DNA of 64,000 nucleotides from Magallana angulata (GCF_025612915.1 NC_069116.1:41447090-41511089), one strand, 5' to 3'; shown: positions 24,966 to 37,900, counted from the stretch's first letter. Notes: a model not told the origin generated them from the letters alone. A program made the numbers and translations.

Positions 24966-25807
24966 ATGAGACCCCAAACTCTGGCTCTGCTTTTTGCACT
25001 TGTATGCTGTAGTGAAGCCATACCAAAATCCATGAAATATTACAGTACGTTTATCTTTTTATATCATTATTTTGGTTCATATGGGAATGCATTCTATGCT
25101 TCAGATTTTACCTCTCATTTCTTACTTATTAAGAAAAACACTCTCGTATGTCATCACCAATGGGAGGCTCGATGATGGCGTCAGAACCCACCATGGCTAT
25201 GCAGGACTCTATTATTCCGGCATCCTCTATGGGTAACAATATGGCTACCAATGCAATGGCAAACGCAATGGCCAATGCTATGACGTCACCTTCCGCCGAG
25301 ATGACGGGAACAATGAATCCGGCCAGCGCCATGATGAGCGGCTCTTCAACACCCCTCCTAAGAGACGCCGCTCAGCTAGCCATGATGACAGGTACATCTA
25401 TGCCCGTGATCACACAAATGATGACAACATCACCCACGATGCGCACCGTACTGTCCATGATGTCAAAACTAGCAGAAAATGTGATGAATTCCAGACGCAT
25501 GATGTCAATGATGTCCCAAATGATGTCAACAAACCCCATGATGTCCTCAAGTCCCATGATGTCTATGGCATCCACTAACCCTATGATGTCTGCCATGTCA
25601 TCAACTAACCCCATGATGTCTTCCAGTCCATTGATGTCATTGATGAGCCCCATGTCAGAAACCATGTCTCCTTCCATGATGTCCATGACATCTAGTCCCA
25701 TGATGGAAGCCATGATGATGCCGTCCAGTTCAATGATGCAGGGCAATTTCTTCACACCAAGTGCAAGACGAGCCATGAATAAATACAGCTACAGTAAATA
25801 TTACTAA
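24966..25807 (+). CDS. Met/Ser-rich secreted protein, copy B, 250 aa
   Basis: Coding exons 24966-25044 and 25134-25807; the start codon again lies directly after the 3' splice site (TTTTAG|ATG). Signal peptide MRPQTLALLFALVCCSEA, the same IPKSMKYYKKHSR segment, the same Met-Ser array and a tail ending YSYSKYY. Against copy A it lacks one STNPMMSAMS unit and has a few replacements (PMMEAMMMPSS for PMSPSMMMPSS). The acceptor is TTAAG, weaker than TTTAG in copy A, but the frame closes identically. Both copies look functional. Poly(A) signal AATAAA at about 25901. Confidence 0.92.
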
Positions 25808-26249
25808 GATTCTGCTTAGTGTTGAAATGATAATGTTTTGATGTATGATTGTGAATGAGAGAGTTAAATTATATTGACGAAACTGTTATTCGACAGTATC
25901 TTAATAAAAGACGTGTTTGAATGTAAATCACGAGTTTTTGTTTTTCCCTCAAATATACTGAATTTTACTAAATTCACGAAAATCGATATTCACGAACATT
26001 GATAAAACACAGTACTCTGATAATTAAGCTCTGAAGATGTTCTAAAAACTACAACATTCTGAAACCCTCTGACTCTATGTAAAGATAACGTATGTTACAA
26101 TATGTTAAGGGAATGACTTAATGAATGAAATACTGGTAAGATTTGAGCATGCACAGAATAGTATGTGATATAAAGTATGATTACGTTTGAATACTCACAC
26201 TCATGAGTTAAAATTAACGGGCATCCGTGACTTTACGTTAAAAAACTTT

Positions 26250-26970
26250 GGTTCTAGTGTTTACATTCTCATTGTATGGAATACTCTGGCATAACAAACC
26301 ACTCTGAGATATATGCTACACTCTAATAGTATGGAACTCCATGACATATGCATTGGCATACACAAGATGCAATGATGCAGCCTGGCACCATGATATACAT
26401 CTATGATACATAACTTACACTATTTGTACTTAACCTATACTCTGACTCGGTATCACATTCTGACACATTACTTGACTTTATAAAATTCAGACACTTTGCT
26501 ACACGTTGACCTAATGTCGCATTTCAATACGACAATTAATATTTCTTTGACTTATGACTATGATACACTTTGATACACCTAGTACTATGATACTCTCTAA
26601 AAGTGCAATGCACTATCGCGCACTTTAAACGGATAGACCCCTGTAATCATACGGCGCACTCTCGCAATACGAACCACTTTGGTAAATTTTGACGTTAGAA
26701 TATGAAATGAACCACTGTGATACTATTCCACACCTTGACACTAAGGATAAGGAATGAAACTATTTATCAAACTGCAGTAAATGATAATAATATTGCACAA
26801 TAGTATCAACTATGACACCATGATACACTCTAACGCTTAAGGATGAAACTATTTACTAGTATATGATTGCATTACATGATACACTACATTGCTCTGGTAC
26901 AACCAAACACTTTTATCTAAAATGAAAGTTATATCATGAAACACTTTGGCACTCTTTGACGAACCATGAC
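26250..26970. repeat. Degenerate short tandem motif region, unit 2
   Basis: Same TATGACAC/GATACAC-type words as at 22860-23250, with an extra block of roughly 300 bp absent from unit 1. Confidence 0.5.
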
Positions 26971-27567
26971 AATTTTATCCACTGCAATGCAATTTTCGAT
27001 CAGTAAAGCAGACATTTTAATGTCGACTTTAACCATTATTTGACCGATTTGTTAGTAGATAACCTGGGCTGATTTTACCAGGGTTCCGTCTTGTCTGATT
27101 TACAAGTAATATAGGTTATAGGTACACATCTAGATAAATCTGGATAAGCAAGTCCTATATTAACCTTTTGTATTTCATAAGTCTGTGGGCTATTTCGCCA
27201 ATTTCTGAAATGTAGCCAAACATTTGATAATAAAAACAGAAATCCTGTAAATATTTTTATTCACATACATGTACATATACCATTTACATATGATTGAAAC
27301 ACCATTCACTCGTGTATACTCTTGTCGATCATTGAAGGCTTTGCAACGAAGAGCGTATGCACGCCCAGAAATTTTAAAAGTAAAGGTCCTCTGAAACCAA
27401 CTTAGTAAACCATAATGAATTCATTTTCATTGCCAGGATTTTTTGTTCTTCCCTAAAAAAAAACAAACTAACAAAAAAAAACCAAAAAAACTAAAACAAA
27501 AACAAACAAAAAATCCCCCAAAAATGAAGAACAAAAAACAAGACAAAATAAAACTTCAATTTATCAT

Positions 27568-28407
27568 TCATGGTTCTACATGAATCCAGTGTTCAGATGT
27601 ATCATAAAGAAGAAAACCCGAAAACGATGTCCACGGACCGTCCAAATGAACTCCAGGGTCGTGAAGGTGAACTTTGACCCACACCACATCACCCACTTCT
27701 AAAGCGACCACAGCCATATTGGAACCAGATCCGTATCCCGTTCCGTCGCCAGCATAAATGTTACAGAAGTTTACGCCATTCCGTACAATTAATGCTTCCA
27801 GCTTCTTTCCTAGAAATGTGAGAACATTAGCAAAGAAAACGTATATTCCTTTTACAGGAGCTGTAAACTTTCCGTTGTGTTTGTTATAAGCATTTAGAGA
27901 ATTGACATGGATGTTATCATACACCAAAACTTGACTGTTGTGGATACTGGCTATGTCGTTGCCATTCATCACGGCATAAAATGCTACAGGGGAAGTAGTT
28001 GACGGTCCAGCAGGAGAACTTAACGTACTGCGTTTGGTCATCTCGACATGCCTCAAGCGCTCGTTTGGACTATTTTTATCTAAGGTTATATTTTCTATCT
28101 GTTTAATAAGATTTTCGTTCTCAAGTCGAAGCTTCAAGTTATCTTGTTCCATTTTCTTCCCCTGTTCAAGGCTCACACTCAGCTTTTCTTTAAACTCAAC
28201 AAGTTCATTTTGCATCAAATGTTGGGTATCGCGCATCGATGCAATTTCCTCCCTCAAAACGTTAAATTCCTCTAAAACTTTCTGTATAATCGCCTCAGAA
28301 TATTCTTTTATCTCTCCCTCTTCTGCATTCTTCTGAAAATCTGCTCTATTGAACGCAGTTTTATCCAAGAGAAGAACCCACAACAGAAAGACCGTTGTCA
28401 GCTCCAT
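27568..28407 (-). CDS. Secreted coiled-coil C1q-domain protein, 279 aa
   Basis: Single coding exon. Signal peptide MELTTVFLLWVLLLDKTAF. Residues about 35-115 form a charged heptad-rich coiled coil (EAIIQKVLEEFNVLREEIA; LRLENENLIKQIENI). Residues about 140-279 are a globular C1q domain with family landmarks: VAFYAVMNG, YNKHNGKFTAPVKGIYVF (strands B-C), ALEVGDVVWVKVH and FSGFLLYD near the end. No collagen region, so this is the C1q-domain-containing (C1qDC) type that is greatly expanded in bivalves and often acts as a secreted recognition lectin. It trimerises through the coiled coil and C1q head (family knowledge). I chose the ATG at 28407 because it begins the signal peptide; the frame stays open upstream but that part contains the probable TATA box (28512-28524). 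Confidence 0.9.
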   Translation of the reverse strand: MELTTVFLLWVLLLDKTAFNRADFQKNAEEGEIKEYSEAIIQKVLEEFNVLREEIASMRDTQHLMQNELVEFKEKLSVSLEQGKKMEQDNLKLRLENENLIKQIENITLDKNSPNERLRHVEMTKRSTLSSPAGPSTTSPVAFYAVMNGNDIASIHNSQVLVYDNIHVNSLNAYNKHNGKFTAPVKGIYVFFANVLTFLGKKLEALIVRNGVNFCNIYAGDGTGYGSGSNMAVVALEVGDVVWVKVHLHDPGVHLDGPWTSFSGFLLYDTSEHWIHVEP

Positions 28408-28511
28408 TGCTTTCAAGAAGGTATAGAGACCAAGAAGAGATAACCTTTTACTACGCAGCAATACACACTGCATGTGGAAATGCATTATCTTTGATAGCAG
28501 TATCTTATCAT

Positions 28512-28524
28512 CCATATATATATA
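28512..28524 (-). promoter_or_regulatory. Probable TATA box of the C1q gene
   Basis: TTATATATATATG on the minus strand about 105-115 bp upstream of the chosen start; it would give a leader of about 80 nt. An alternating TA run makes the exact box uncertain. Confidence 0.4.
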
Positions 28525-28858
28525 AGGCAATTACATAATACCCCTGCAATGTTTAATGTCTCTTCATTTGGAACCCTGTAGTTGTTCAGTCTTATCATAA
28601 GGCGAATAGTATTGCGATTTATAACCACTATTAGAAGCAATTACATCTACATATGGATGAAATGGAAAACAACAACATGTTCTTATTCCGTGGCATTCAT
28701 GTTTTGATTGTTATTCGCAGCAGTCTTAATTCTTAAAAGCATGATCGAATTGACTTGATAACTCACTCCTCAAAATGGACATAAATAAAGGGTACCATTA
28801 CTGTTCACTGAAAGTGATTTACCTAAAAATGACTATAAAGTTAAACTTGGATTAACTT

Positions 28859-28862
<4 letters not shown>

Positions 28863-28949
<87 letters not shown>
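28863..28949. repeat. (TA)n microsatellite
   Basis: About 43 TA units. Confidence 0.95.
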
Positions 28950-28952
<3 letters not shown>

Positions 28953-29109
28953 TCATTTTTTGGGGATGGGTTTATATTATTCAGGCATATGGAAGATACA
29001 TAGCTGTGTTAATTGATTGTTTATTTGTAGTTGTTATAATTTAACTCTAAGGAAATTTTCAAAATAAATCATTGTCAACGGAACTTTTCATTAAAAAATA
29101 TTATAAAGT

Positions 29110-29330
29110 TCTGCTAAAGCTCAGTGTTTATAATTTTGGGACAAGGAGGCCGTGAAAATATTTTTTTTTCAAAACCGCACAATTTCCAAATAGAACCATT
29201 TTAAGAAGTCCTTGCACTTTCGGTAGGATGTAAGTTAACCATGTACGGACACAAACCTTGGATCGAACAACTTTGGTTAAAAATATACAAAATAAAAATC
29301 TGCATGCGCTCATGTGTTGTTTCGTTATCT
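29110..29330 (-). repeat. Copy of a dispersed, non-coding repeat family
   Basis: Read on the minus strand, GCGCATGCAGATTTTTATTT ... AACCAAAGTTGTTCGATCCAA ... GTTAACTTACATCCTACC resembles 47810-47900 on the plus strand (GGCGCATGCTTATCTATTTC ... AACTAAAGTTGTCAGATCTAA). A partial relative in opposite orientation is at about 30180-30265 (CCATTTTAATAAGACCTTGG, ACTTTTGGTAGGATGAAAC). Confidence 0.55.
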
Positions 29331-30279
29331 ATGAATTAGAACTAAGGAGTTTTATCATTATTAACAATTTGACAGTCACGTTGTCTAAGAAATACACATT
29401 TACATGTATATATAGGCATCGTAAAATGGCGTCAAATACACCATCATTGAAAATTTAGTAACAAAGATTTTACACAAAAGCATTAGATCTATTTTAATGC
29501 TGTGCATTAGTGAAAATGCACCCTCTACCTAAAAAATTAGAAAGAAGTAAGTTTTGATGTCAAAGTCATTTTTGCTCCATATACTCATTTCACTATGGAT
29601 CGGACACAAATTAACCATGCATTGGACAGTTTTCAATGCATGATTTTTTTCTTCTAATAATTAATATGTTAGGTACCAATTCCTTGTGGCATACTTTAAA
29701 TGTAGGCTATAGTAAAATATAAAATTAAGAAATAGTTGATACAAACATTCAAAATTCGAATTTTATGGATAGTGCCTTTTAAATCCAACGTTCATGTAGG
29801 CGCTGGCACGATAAAACACCTCATTATGAATATTCCTTTAAACAGAAGAAGTATAGTCTTAATTCCTGATTGTAGATGTCGAGGATTTAAAATAAAATAA
29901 ATCTGAATAGCAATATTGATTAGATTTCTTTTCCCGAACCTCTGTATTTTCACATTAAAGCCAGAAAATTTTGTTATTTTTAATCTCTACTGTATAGCTG
30001 TCCGATAGTATTGCCCGATCCATGTTGAAATACTAGTAGTTCAACACTTCATTAATTTGCTTTATGCATTTGCACTATTTTTCTCCAATACTCATGAAAG
30101 GGAAAAACATGAATCTTTTACAACAAGTTTTATTTATATTAGGACTAAAATTGATGCGTTATCAAAGAGAAAAATCAAAGGGTGTCCGATGGATGGTGAA
30201 ACGACATAGGACCATTTTAATAAGACCTTGGACTTTTGGTAGGATGAAACTATCCTTTTCTTGCGTCAACAAATAAGGA

Positions 30280-30409
30280 ATAAGGATTCATTCTTTGAGT
30301 AATATGAGGTGATAATTTTGGTCGGGGCGTGATCAAATCCAATAACGGCTTTATGATAGATTTGACCGAAATCATCACCTCATAATATTCAAAATGATTC
30401 CTTATTACT
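30280..30409. repeat. Foldback repeat of about 130 bp
   Basis: The left arm (ATAAGGATTCATT, then TGAGTAATATGAGGTGATAA, TTTTGGTC) is matched inversely by the right arm (GACCGAAATCATCACCTCAT, then AATATTCAAAATGATTCCTTAT). Some mismatches; MITE-like, unassigned. Confidence 0.7.
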
Positions 30410-31412
30410 TATATTTATATAATTCTAAACCATCGTAGGATTAAATATTTATATATTAATAAGCAAACCCCGCTGGCGCTTCAATTTGGCGTCATTTGAA
30501 GTTATAGGTTATATATTTCGAAATCGATACGTACTTATATCACAGGCAAAGACACTGGATAATGTAGATATGTTAAAATGTCGCAAGTTTCAAGTGAAAT
30601 ATACACAGATTGCGTAGTTTTGAGTCAAAAACCTCACAAATCCTGTTGATTTCAAAGAACAATGTTATGAATTTTATAAACAACCGTCCTGCTTCCAACA
30701 TTGTCTTTCATGCTCCATTTTTGTGTCAATGACAAATGAGCGGACATTAAACCCAATGATGAAGAAATTTTATTGCAAGAAAAAAAATTCGAAGTTTTTT
30801 TTTTTGTCGAAGAAATAAAAAGTGTATATATCATGCCTAACGATGTCAATTAATTCTTCATCTATCATTAATTTATTTGTTTGTTTGTTTTATATAAAAG
30901 GTGAACGATTAAAATGTTTTATTACCTGTGTAGAATAAGAATTAACAGGTAGGTTCTAAAACTCATTTAATGTTAAAATTCTACATCGTTTTTCCATAAA
31001 GCAGACCTGTGTTCCTTAAACTATTTCAAGTAAAACTGAGAATTGAACTGCATGAATTAAAATATTTTTTTATGTTTTTCTCTTGAATAGATTTAGACAA
31101 AATAATTAGATTTAAAATTCATTTTTGTTCACGACGATTGTGTCAATGAATTAAAGAAAATGCATGTATACATATATATCTCAGGAAATGCATATATTTA
31201 CATTACTGGTATCTTTATCGAAATCTTGACGATGTTAGGAAGGGTCAATTTTAAAGAGTCTGTCATGTTCAAAATTGTACATTATATTTTATATGATATG
31301 ACAAGATTACTTATTCTAAGTAAGAAACTAACGAATATCTTCCTTTATTTTATGAAAACAATTAATGAATAATTTTGCAATATTCATTTGTAGATGTTTG
31401 ATATCATAAACC

Positions 31413-32103
31413 ATGTCAACAAAACTAGACATAGTGAGGATTCTGACAATACTAGCTGTCTGCTTGATATCCCTTATTTCAGGTAGGCGTTCTTAAAAGA
31501 AATATACCATCCAATCCTTCGTACGATATTTGCAACATGTCCATTCGAAATTTAAAGCCATTGACACCTTAGTAATGATTTCATGATTTTTCCTTGAACC
31601 CCCCCCCCCCTTAAAAATGGCATCGGACGTAAACGTTCGTTGGCCCCTGATTTAAAGCTATGACACGGTTGTCATGACAGTCATTGATCGTCAGCAGGTC
31701 ATCGGAGCGTTGTCCTGAGTTGTCACTGAAAGGTCACGTGACGTAGTCATTCATCCTCCAATAAACCAAAACAAACTTGAACCCGTATAGTACAATCACC
31801 TTTTCCTCATGTTACATGTTTTCAGGTATAGCTGTTAGAAGTGAAATTTCTCCGTTTTCAATGGATACCAGAATGTACAGACCTCTCTCCGGTTTCCCTG
31901 GTCAAAGACTGAGGTTAGGAGCGTCGCCATTGTCACCAAGTAAATACTGGAAAATAACATCTGGAAGACAGTATAAGCAGAGTTCTCGTCACTGGAATAT
32001 GAGCCCATTAAGTCCCATTGTAGGGCCTCGCAGGCGTCCATCAAATCTGCTTACTGTCGGAGATCTAATGCTGAATGATCGCCTTGGAATACATATTTAT
32101 TGA
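31413..32103 (+). CDS. Unrecognised small basic secreted protein, 2 exons, 115 aa
   Basis: Exons 31413-31482 and 31826-32103, joined in phase 1 directly after the signal peptide (MSTKLDIVRILTILAVCLIS). The mature chain (about 90 residues) is basic, Cys-free and rich in Ser, Pro, Arg and Leu. It contains SP-type motifs: ISPFSMD, GASPLSPSKYW and NMSPLSPIVGPRRRP, the SPLSP core appearing twice. It ends LGIHIY with a terminal Tyr. Basic, disordered secreted peptides with SP motifs are plausible kinase or mineral-interaction substrates, but I recognise no family. A poly(A) signal AATAAA is at about 32156. Its neighbours are secreted-protein genes with the same signal-exon layout. Confidence 0.82.
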
Positions 32104-33110
32104 CTGTTCTATTTTGTTTTAATAATTATAATTTTTTGGACGTTCTCTTTTTGAAATAAATAGCGTGTAACCTTTTATGTATTTTTTTTTTTTTAATAAC
32201 AAAAAATGACGACATTCAGTTTTTGAAGTTTTTTTTTTTATAAACACTGAACCGTGTTAAAGAAAGTTTTTAAACACTACAGCATGATTAAGTTTGAAAC
32301 CACTGACACACAAACACTAGTTCTCGTGTTTGACAAACTTTTGTTTCTTACAACAAATTGCATGCAACTGCTGCGCAATTTTGGCTTGTAGATTTAATTA
32401 ATACACGTGTATCAATGATGGGGACACAGGACGTCCGCTGTTCCATTTTATGTCTTTCAGATGTTAACACGTTAATCTGGTGTAGGAAATGCGTTAGTTT
32501 TACTCTCTTTGTGTGTCCTTTAACACGTTAACGTACTAGAAACACGCCGTTTCCCGACGCCAATGGTTGTAAAATAACTTGTTTCCGGCCAGTTATAACA
32601 AATTTTACATTCGTAGACACACTTTTTCAAAGCTCGTAGTGTCCATGAGAAGACGAATATTATGCAACTTTAGAGAACAATATTAAATCCAGGATTTTAG
32701 GTCTTAATTATCATTTGATTTGTTTTCATATTGTCTTCCCATTGTTGTTTAAAATAAATTTGTATTATGACCACTTTTTATCCTTAAATACTGATGGGAA
32801 GACAACTTTGTAATAAGTTTACATATTTTTTAGTTTTGAGTTCTTCTATTGTGTTTTCTTAATCTTTCGTACAAATAAAACCGTATTTAAAAATCAACGT
32901 AATTAAAACTGTAACGTTCATTTTTTCTAACAAACCACAAAATGCTTGCAATACAACACATTCACCAGAAAATCAGGTACGAAGATAAAAACGTTTATTC
33001 TAGATTTTTCGTAAAGTATCACAGACTTTAGTTTGGGATAAATAAACATTTTAAAGTTATTTCCGGTAATTAGTTTAATCCGAATATGACGATGGAGAAC
33101 TAATTCACGC
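32104..33110. other. Spacer, 3' ends of two convergent genes
   Basis: Contains poly(A) signals for the plus gene (about 32156) and probably the minus gene (AATAAA on the minus strand at about 32996-32991). No coding region or repeat family recognised. Confidence 0.5.
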
Positions 33111-34497
33111 TTAAAACTCCAGGGTCTGTCTACCTGCTAAAAAAGGAGAAATGAAGACAAACGTTAGTCAACCGTTTATGATTAATCTACTCAATCTTTT
33201 AAAGACATTTTTATTGTTAAAAAAAAAAGATTTGCAAATTAACAAAAATACAAAAAAACTTCTTTTTTTTTAACAAATTGAAAATTATTAAGAGACCATA
33301 TTTGGCCATAATAGTTTCAGAGATATTTGCTGTAAAATTATTTCGTGATAGCTAATTATTTTGTAATGTTTTCAAAATCTCTTGATAACAAAGTTTTGTA
33401 CACTAAAGTGTGTTCATTAAAAATTTAAAAAAAACACATCCAATACCTGCATCTGTTTTGATTTCTGGTTTCTCCATTGCAGGTGCGGGGGAGGGCATCA
33501 TCATGCGCTGAGGCATGGGGTAGTTTTGCATCATTGGCATCATGGGTTTGGGCATCATGTTCATCATGTTTCTAGCCATCATGGATCCCTGATTTCCCAG
33601 CATGACTGGTACAATCATCATGGGGCTCATTGGTTCCTCTGCACGCCCGACAGGAATCACCAACATGCCCATATTGCCCATACCGTTATTTACATATGGA
33701 AATCCCATGGCGCCTGTTGTAATCATCGAAATAAGTTCATTAATTTCGAAGGTACGATAAAACTCAAACCCAATTCTAGATGTAATGAGAATTCGTTTAG
33801 GTGGTAAATAAGATAATAACGACACTTTTGTGTCAGAGTTTGTTTATTTTTCATGATTTTTGACGCGAACTAAGAATTTTATTTGTTTTTCACCAATGAA
33901 AGAAAATTGGATATCATAGAAGACATAGCTTTCCACTAAAGCAAGCTTGTGCAGAATGACCTATTGAATTTTTTTCTGTAGATTCTTTGTCAATTGCAAA
34001 GAATATTACTTATTTACTGCCCTTATTGTAACAAGTTTACCTAACATTGCCTCAAAAACCTCTCTTTATTTGGAAACTGACTGGGATACTCTTTTTGATA
34101 GGAAAAAAATATACAAACTTACAACAATGTATAAGATTCACAATAACTGTGTCCCAAAATATTTATCTCAAATTGTTCCAAATACAAGAGGTGATGATTC
34201 TACATATAGAACTAGAAATTGATTGCCAAAGTGCAGAATATAAAGATGTGACATTTTTCAGTTTGCCTTTTCTTCAACTAATCATGCATACAGCTGTTAC
34301 TAAGAACATTTAAAAAATTTGAAATTATATTTTACCAAATAATTTTGAGGTATTTCTTCAGTCGTACTCTCATATCAAACTAATTGGATATACTAGTATG
34401 TTATGAAAATTGCAATAGCATCAAATCACGTACCTTGGACAAAGGTCAGGGCAACCACAACAGACAACAGTGCGACAAGGGACATAAAAGGTGACAT
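33111..34497 (-). CDS. Met/Pro-rich secreted protein, 3 coding exons, 117 aa
   Basis: Coding exons 34434-34497, 33447-33713 and 33111-33133 (minus), preceded by a non-coding exon whose donor is at 34890. The start codon immediately follows the acceptor (GTTTCAG|ATG). Signal peptide MSPFMSLVALLSVVVALTF, phase-1 intron, then a central part with Gly/Asn/Met (NGMGNMGML) and a Met/Pro block (NMMNMMPKPMMPMMQ, QRMMMPSP). A hydrophilic tail (KPEIKTDAG) runs into the last exon (RQTLEF). Without the last splice the frame would run on to a different 14-residue tail, so the C-terminus is less certain. The TATA box is at 34953-34960. Intron 1 (720 bp) carries a LINE scrap. Same overall layout as the other Met-rich genes; repeat content is shorter and richer in Pro. 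Confidence 0.82.
34041..34310 (+). mobile_element. LINE fragment (C-terminal part of the reverse-transcriptase ORF)
   Basis: The plus strand reads WDTLFDRKKIYKLTTMYKI, then HNNCVPKYLSQIVPNTRGDD, STYRTRN, a pattern common at the C-terminal end of non-LTR retrotransposon ORF2 (W-x-x-L-x-x-R-R, then Y-K-I-x-x-x-x-x-P-x-Y-L). A stop follows and the reading continues in another frame (YKDVTFFSLPFLQLIMH), so it is a decayed 5'-truncated copy. It lies in intron 1 of the minus-strand Met/Pro-rich gene, in opposite orientation. Confidence 0.7.
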
Positions 34498-34952
34498 CTG
34501 AAACGGGGAGGAATAGCAACAAATGGTAATTTCATTGTTTCATACACAAAAACCGATTTATTTAAAAGCTAAAACAGTGACAATTTTCTTAATTCTATCA
34601 ATTGAATTTACAGCTTTGAGAAAATATTTAAAAATCCATAACCATTTTTACATGCGTAGAAGGGAAAAGAAAATAAATTGACTATTAACATAGAGAGTTA
34701 ACAATATCAATAATAGTTTTAATAAAGGTATAAAACATTGAACTCGACAGTGTACAATTAAATACGCAAACTTCATTTTAATTAAACCTTTGCAACTAAT
34801 ATAATTCTTTCAAAAGATAAGTATTTCATTTATGCAGATTTAAAATAATTACAAACGATATAACTTTTTTTTCCTTTGAATATTCTCACCTTTAGTTTTG
34901 GATGATTTTGACGGAAGATAAAATTCTCGTGAAAGCTTCCCGACACGGTTTC

Positions 34953-34960
34953 CTTATATA
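34953..34960 (-). promoter_or_regulatory. TATA box of the Met/Pro-rich gene
   Basis: TATATAAG on the minus strand; the non-coding first exon follows and ends AAAG|GTGAGAA at 34890. Confidence 0.7.
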
Positions 34961-34999
34961 ATATCAAGCGGATGACTTTCCCAAATGTGGTCGCCTCTG

Positions 35000-37900
35000 A
35001 CAAGCAGGAAAACTGTTAAATTTGACATGGAAGGTACATGACAATCACTGCACAGAGAGTGAGCCTACATCCTTTGACCATGTATGATTAGGCTTTAAAC
35101 ATTGATGAATAATGGTAGGGAAATTAGCCAACAGTGCTATGTGTTTCGACAACGATGCATACGAGAGTCAGCATTGTTTCAGCTTAGGGTGCATGTACAT
35201 GCATTATAGTTCACAAGACTTACTTGTCCAATGTAAAAGTGCAGTCTTTGCATTGAAAGTTTTTTTCCGTATTTTACCCAGTAAATTGAAACTATTTAAC
35301 AATACAATGCAGTTAAATTTTGCACCAGACTGTATTCATTGTTTATGTTTCTTTTGGCAATGATATTCTAGACTGAATGACATAATTTTCTATAGTTTTT
35401 TTTTTGCGAAATACTTCAAGCAGCTATCCAACAATATGTCAATGCAATGTGTTCATACCTTAGAGAAGATTTATAATAAGTACAATTGCATATTAAAGAT
35501 TAGAAATTTTGCTTTCGTATCACTTGCAAATCTTTTATTTGTACATTTATTACATATAATACTTTTGAGTGTTTTGTGAATGGAGGGATAAAATACAAGA
35601 AAAACAGACCACAATGAACATTAAAAAAATAAATTCAGCACAAGTCCTTGATTGAATCAAAGATTCCACATTGAGCAAGTTTTGAACATCAATTTCACGA
35701 TTTGAAGGACAAATAAAACAAAACCACATCTATTTTAAGGGAACATTTCAAAATAATCTTCAGTAGTTCTAAAGTTACAACGTCGGCTGTGTTTAATCAA
35801 GGAAGTATCCTAAGAAATCGAAAGAAAAGGAGGGATAGTCTTTTAACACTCCCTGTGAATCATGGACCCGAAAATAAACAGAACATTTCCAGATTTTGTA
35901 ACACTTTTTGCAATAGATGTTGATTATGTGTAATACTTCAGAATTCCACACTCCTTTATAATATCAGCCTTTCGTTTGCATAAATCATTTCCGTTAAAAT
36001 ATTATCTTTAATTGATAAAAAAAAATGACTGTTTGTATGGAGGAAGAAACATTTACGAACTATTTTACAAAAATCGAAAGTCAATTTGAAACCCCCACGA
36101 AAGAACAGGGATTTTACTAAATTTACTAAAATTCAGTGAATATGATCGAATTGCCGAATTTGTCAACATTGTCATGTGTTTTGTTTTTTTTTAATTTCGA
36201 ATTGATTTACATAATGAAATAATTGATAACTTAACAATTCAATTAGTTTATTAGATAAATGGCTTTTATGTACTGTATTTATATCTCTTCTGCTCGTGGC
36301 GTCTACAAGCATTGTTTAAAGAGATCTTCATGATCCTGTTCTTTAAAGTGATGTTTATCCCAATGTTTAAGCATTTTTTTTGTGTGTGCTTTGGTGATGT
36401 ATTTCGTATGATCAACTTAAATTTGAGTGTTGGTCGTCTTTGTTATGTAAACAAGGCTCGTACTATGTCTTTGTTTACATTGGCTCAATATACCGGTAAA
36501 ACTTCTTTTCTAAGCTGAATTTTCTATCGACCAAATGGTTTTGAACCTATATAAATAGATTCTAGCGTTTGTTACATTCATATTAGGTCTAGACCTGGAA
36601 TTTCTTTTTTCAGCATCAAGATGTGAACAAAAAAACTTAACAGAGTAGTGAGCTCTGTATGTCGTTTATAACTTTAAGACTGATACTCAAATATTGTTTG
36701 ACTTTTACAAATGCCTTACAAAAACATTGTAAACATAAAAAAGGGACAAATTAATTTTGACCATAATCGTTTAACGTCAATAAAAGATCAAGCAATGTAA
36801 CAAAGGATCAACAAAATAAGATTACACTGCAACTTTATACCAATGTATTTGAATTTAAAAGTTATACATGTACCGATTTTTTGCAAACTGTTTATTATTC
36901 TATAAACAAATTCGTTACAATGATACACTGTTAATGCAAGAAACATTCTGTTTTAATTACTTTTGATATGCTTAAGGAAACAATTTCACTTAACACACAT
37001 TTACTTATTTGAAGGGTAGTGACAATTTGTGTGAAAATACAAACGGTTTTATTTTTTTCAGCAGTAAAAAACTTTATCAAATAGTGTGGAAGATTTAATA
37101 ATCAATTTTATTTTTGTCATTGGTATTTCATACTGTATATTAACATTATTTACCATATATTCACAATCGTTTTAAAATGCATATTTATGAATAAAATTAT
37201 TATAAAATCAATAGCTAAAAGTAACATGTAATAACACTATGACAATTGTAAATGTTGTACATTTTATTATTAGGAGAGGAACATGTAATTTGAAAGATCT
37301 TTTTCAATCCTTTTCTATAATTTACAAAGAACAAGTGCACTTAAGCTATAGAGAATGGGCCCTTTTTCAGTGCCGTTTATATGTAGAAAATATCATCAAA
37401 TTGCTTTTTTCTCATAATAGTTAAGCACTCATGGATACTTCTGATTTATATGCACGCTTAAATTTACCAAAATTAGAATACAATTTAAAAAATTGAAGAT
37501 TTTTAAATGCCTATAAATAATCTAAATACGGAAAAATCGAACCGAACCTACTTGAATTGTGTCTATTTAAATCAGAGGGAGGAGACATTTAAATCAACAT
37601 TGCTCAGTTGGTGGATCGATTGGCGCGTTTGCTGAATTATACTTTATGCATTATTTTACGTCTGAAAAAAAAATCGAATGAAGCTTTGAAGTTGCATATT
37701 ACCATACTGACAAACAAATATTCCTGACCATACAAAGATGAAGGAAAGCGATCTAAAACGTGTCAATGTTTTACAGTGAGCACATTTGACAAACGTTTAC
37801 CTGGATAGAAACCACGTGATTGTTTGAAATTATTTATTCCATGCGTGAGTTCAAACATGGGTCACGCAGGTAATAGATTTCGCTTGCTATAGGAAAAACC

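Larger units (their letters stand above)
23473..27046 (+). repeat. Segmental duplication, unit 2 (contains Met-rich gene copy B)
   Basis: Second copy of the unit at 19382-23313. It lacks the hairpin-bearing insertion and most microsatellite sequence of unit 1, but has roughly 300 bp more of the degenerate TGACAC/GATACAC repeat (about 26390-26690). About 160 bp separate the two units. Confidence 0.85.
28950..31412. other. Spacer with scattered repeat pieces, no gene
   Basis: Holds two related repeat pieces (29110-29330 and 30180-30265) and a foldback (30280-30409). The rest is AT-rich and I see no coding region. The TATA-less 3' part leads to the secreted gene at 31413. Confidence 0.5.

Noticed and set aside
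27568-28530. Longer N-terminus for the C1q protein, starting upstream of 28407
   Set aside because: The extension has a non-ATG opening, hides the signal peptide internally and overlaps the probable TATA box.
36312-36518. 68-codon hydrophobic plus-strand frame
   Set aside because: No splice partners, promoter or family resemblance; composition is that of AT-rich spacer.
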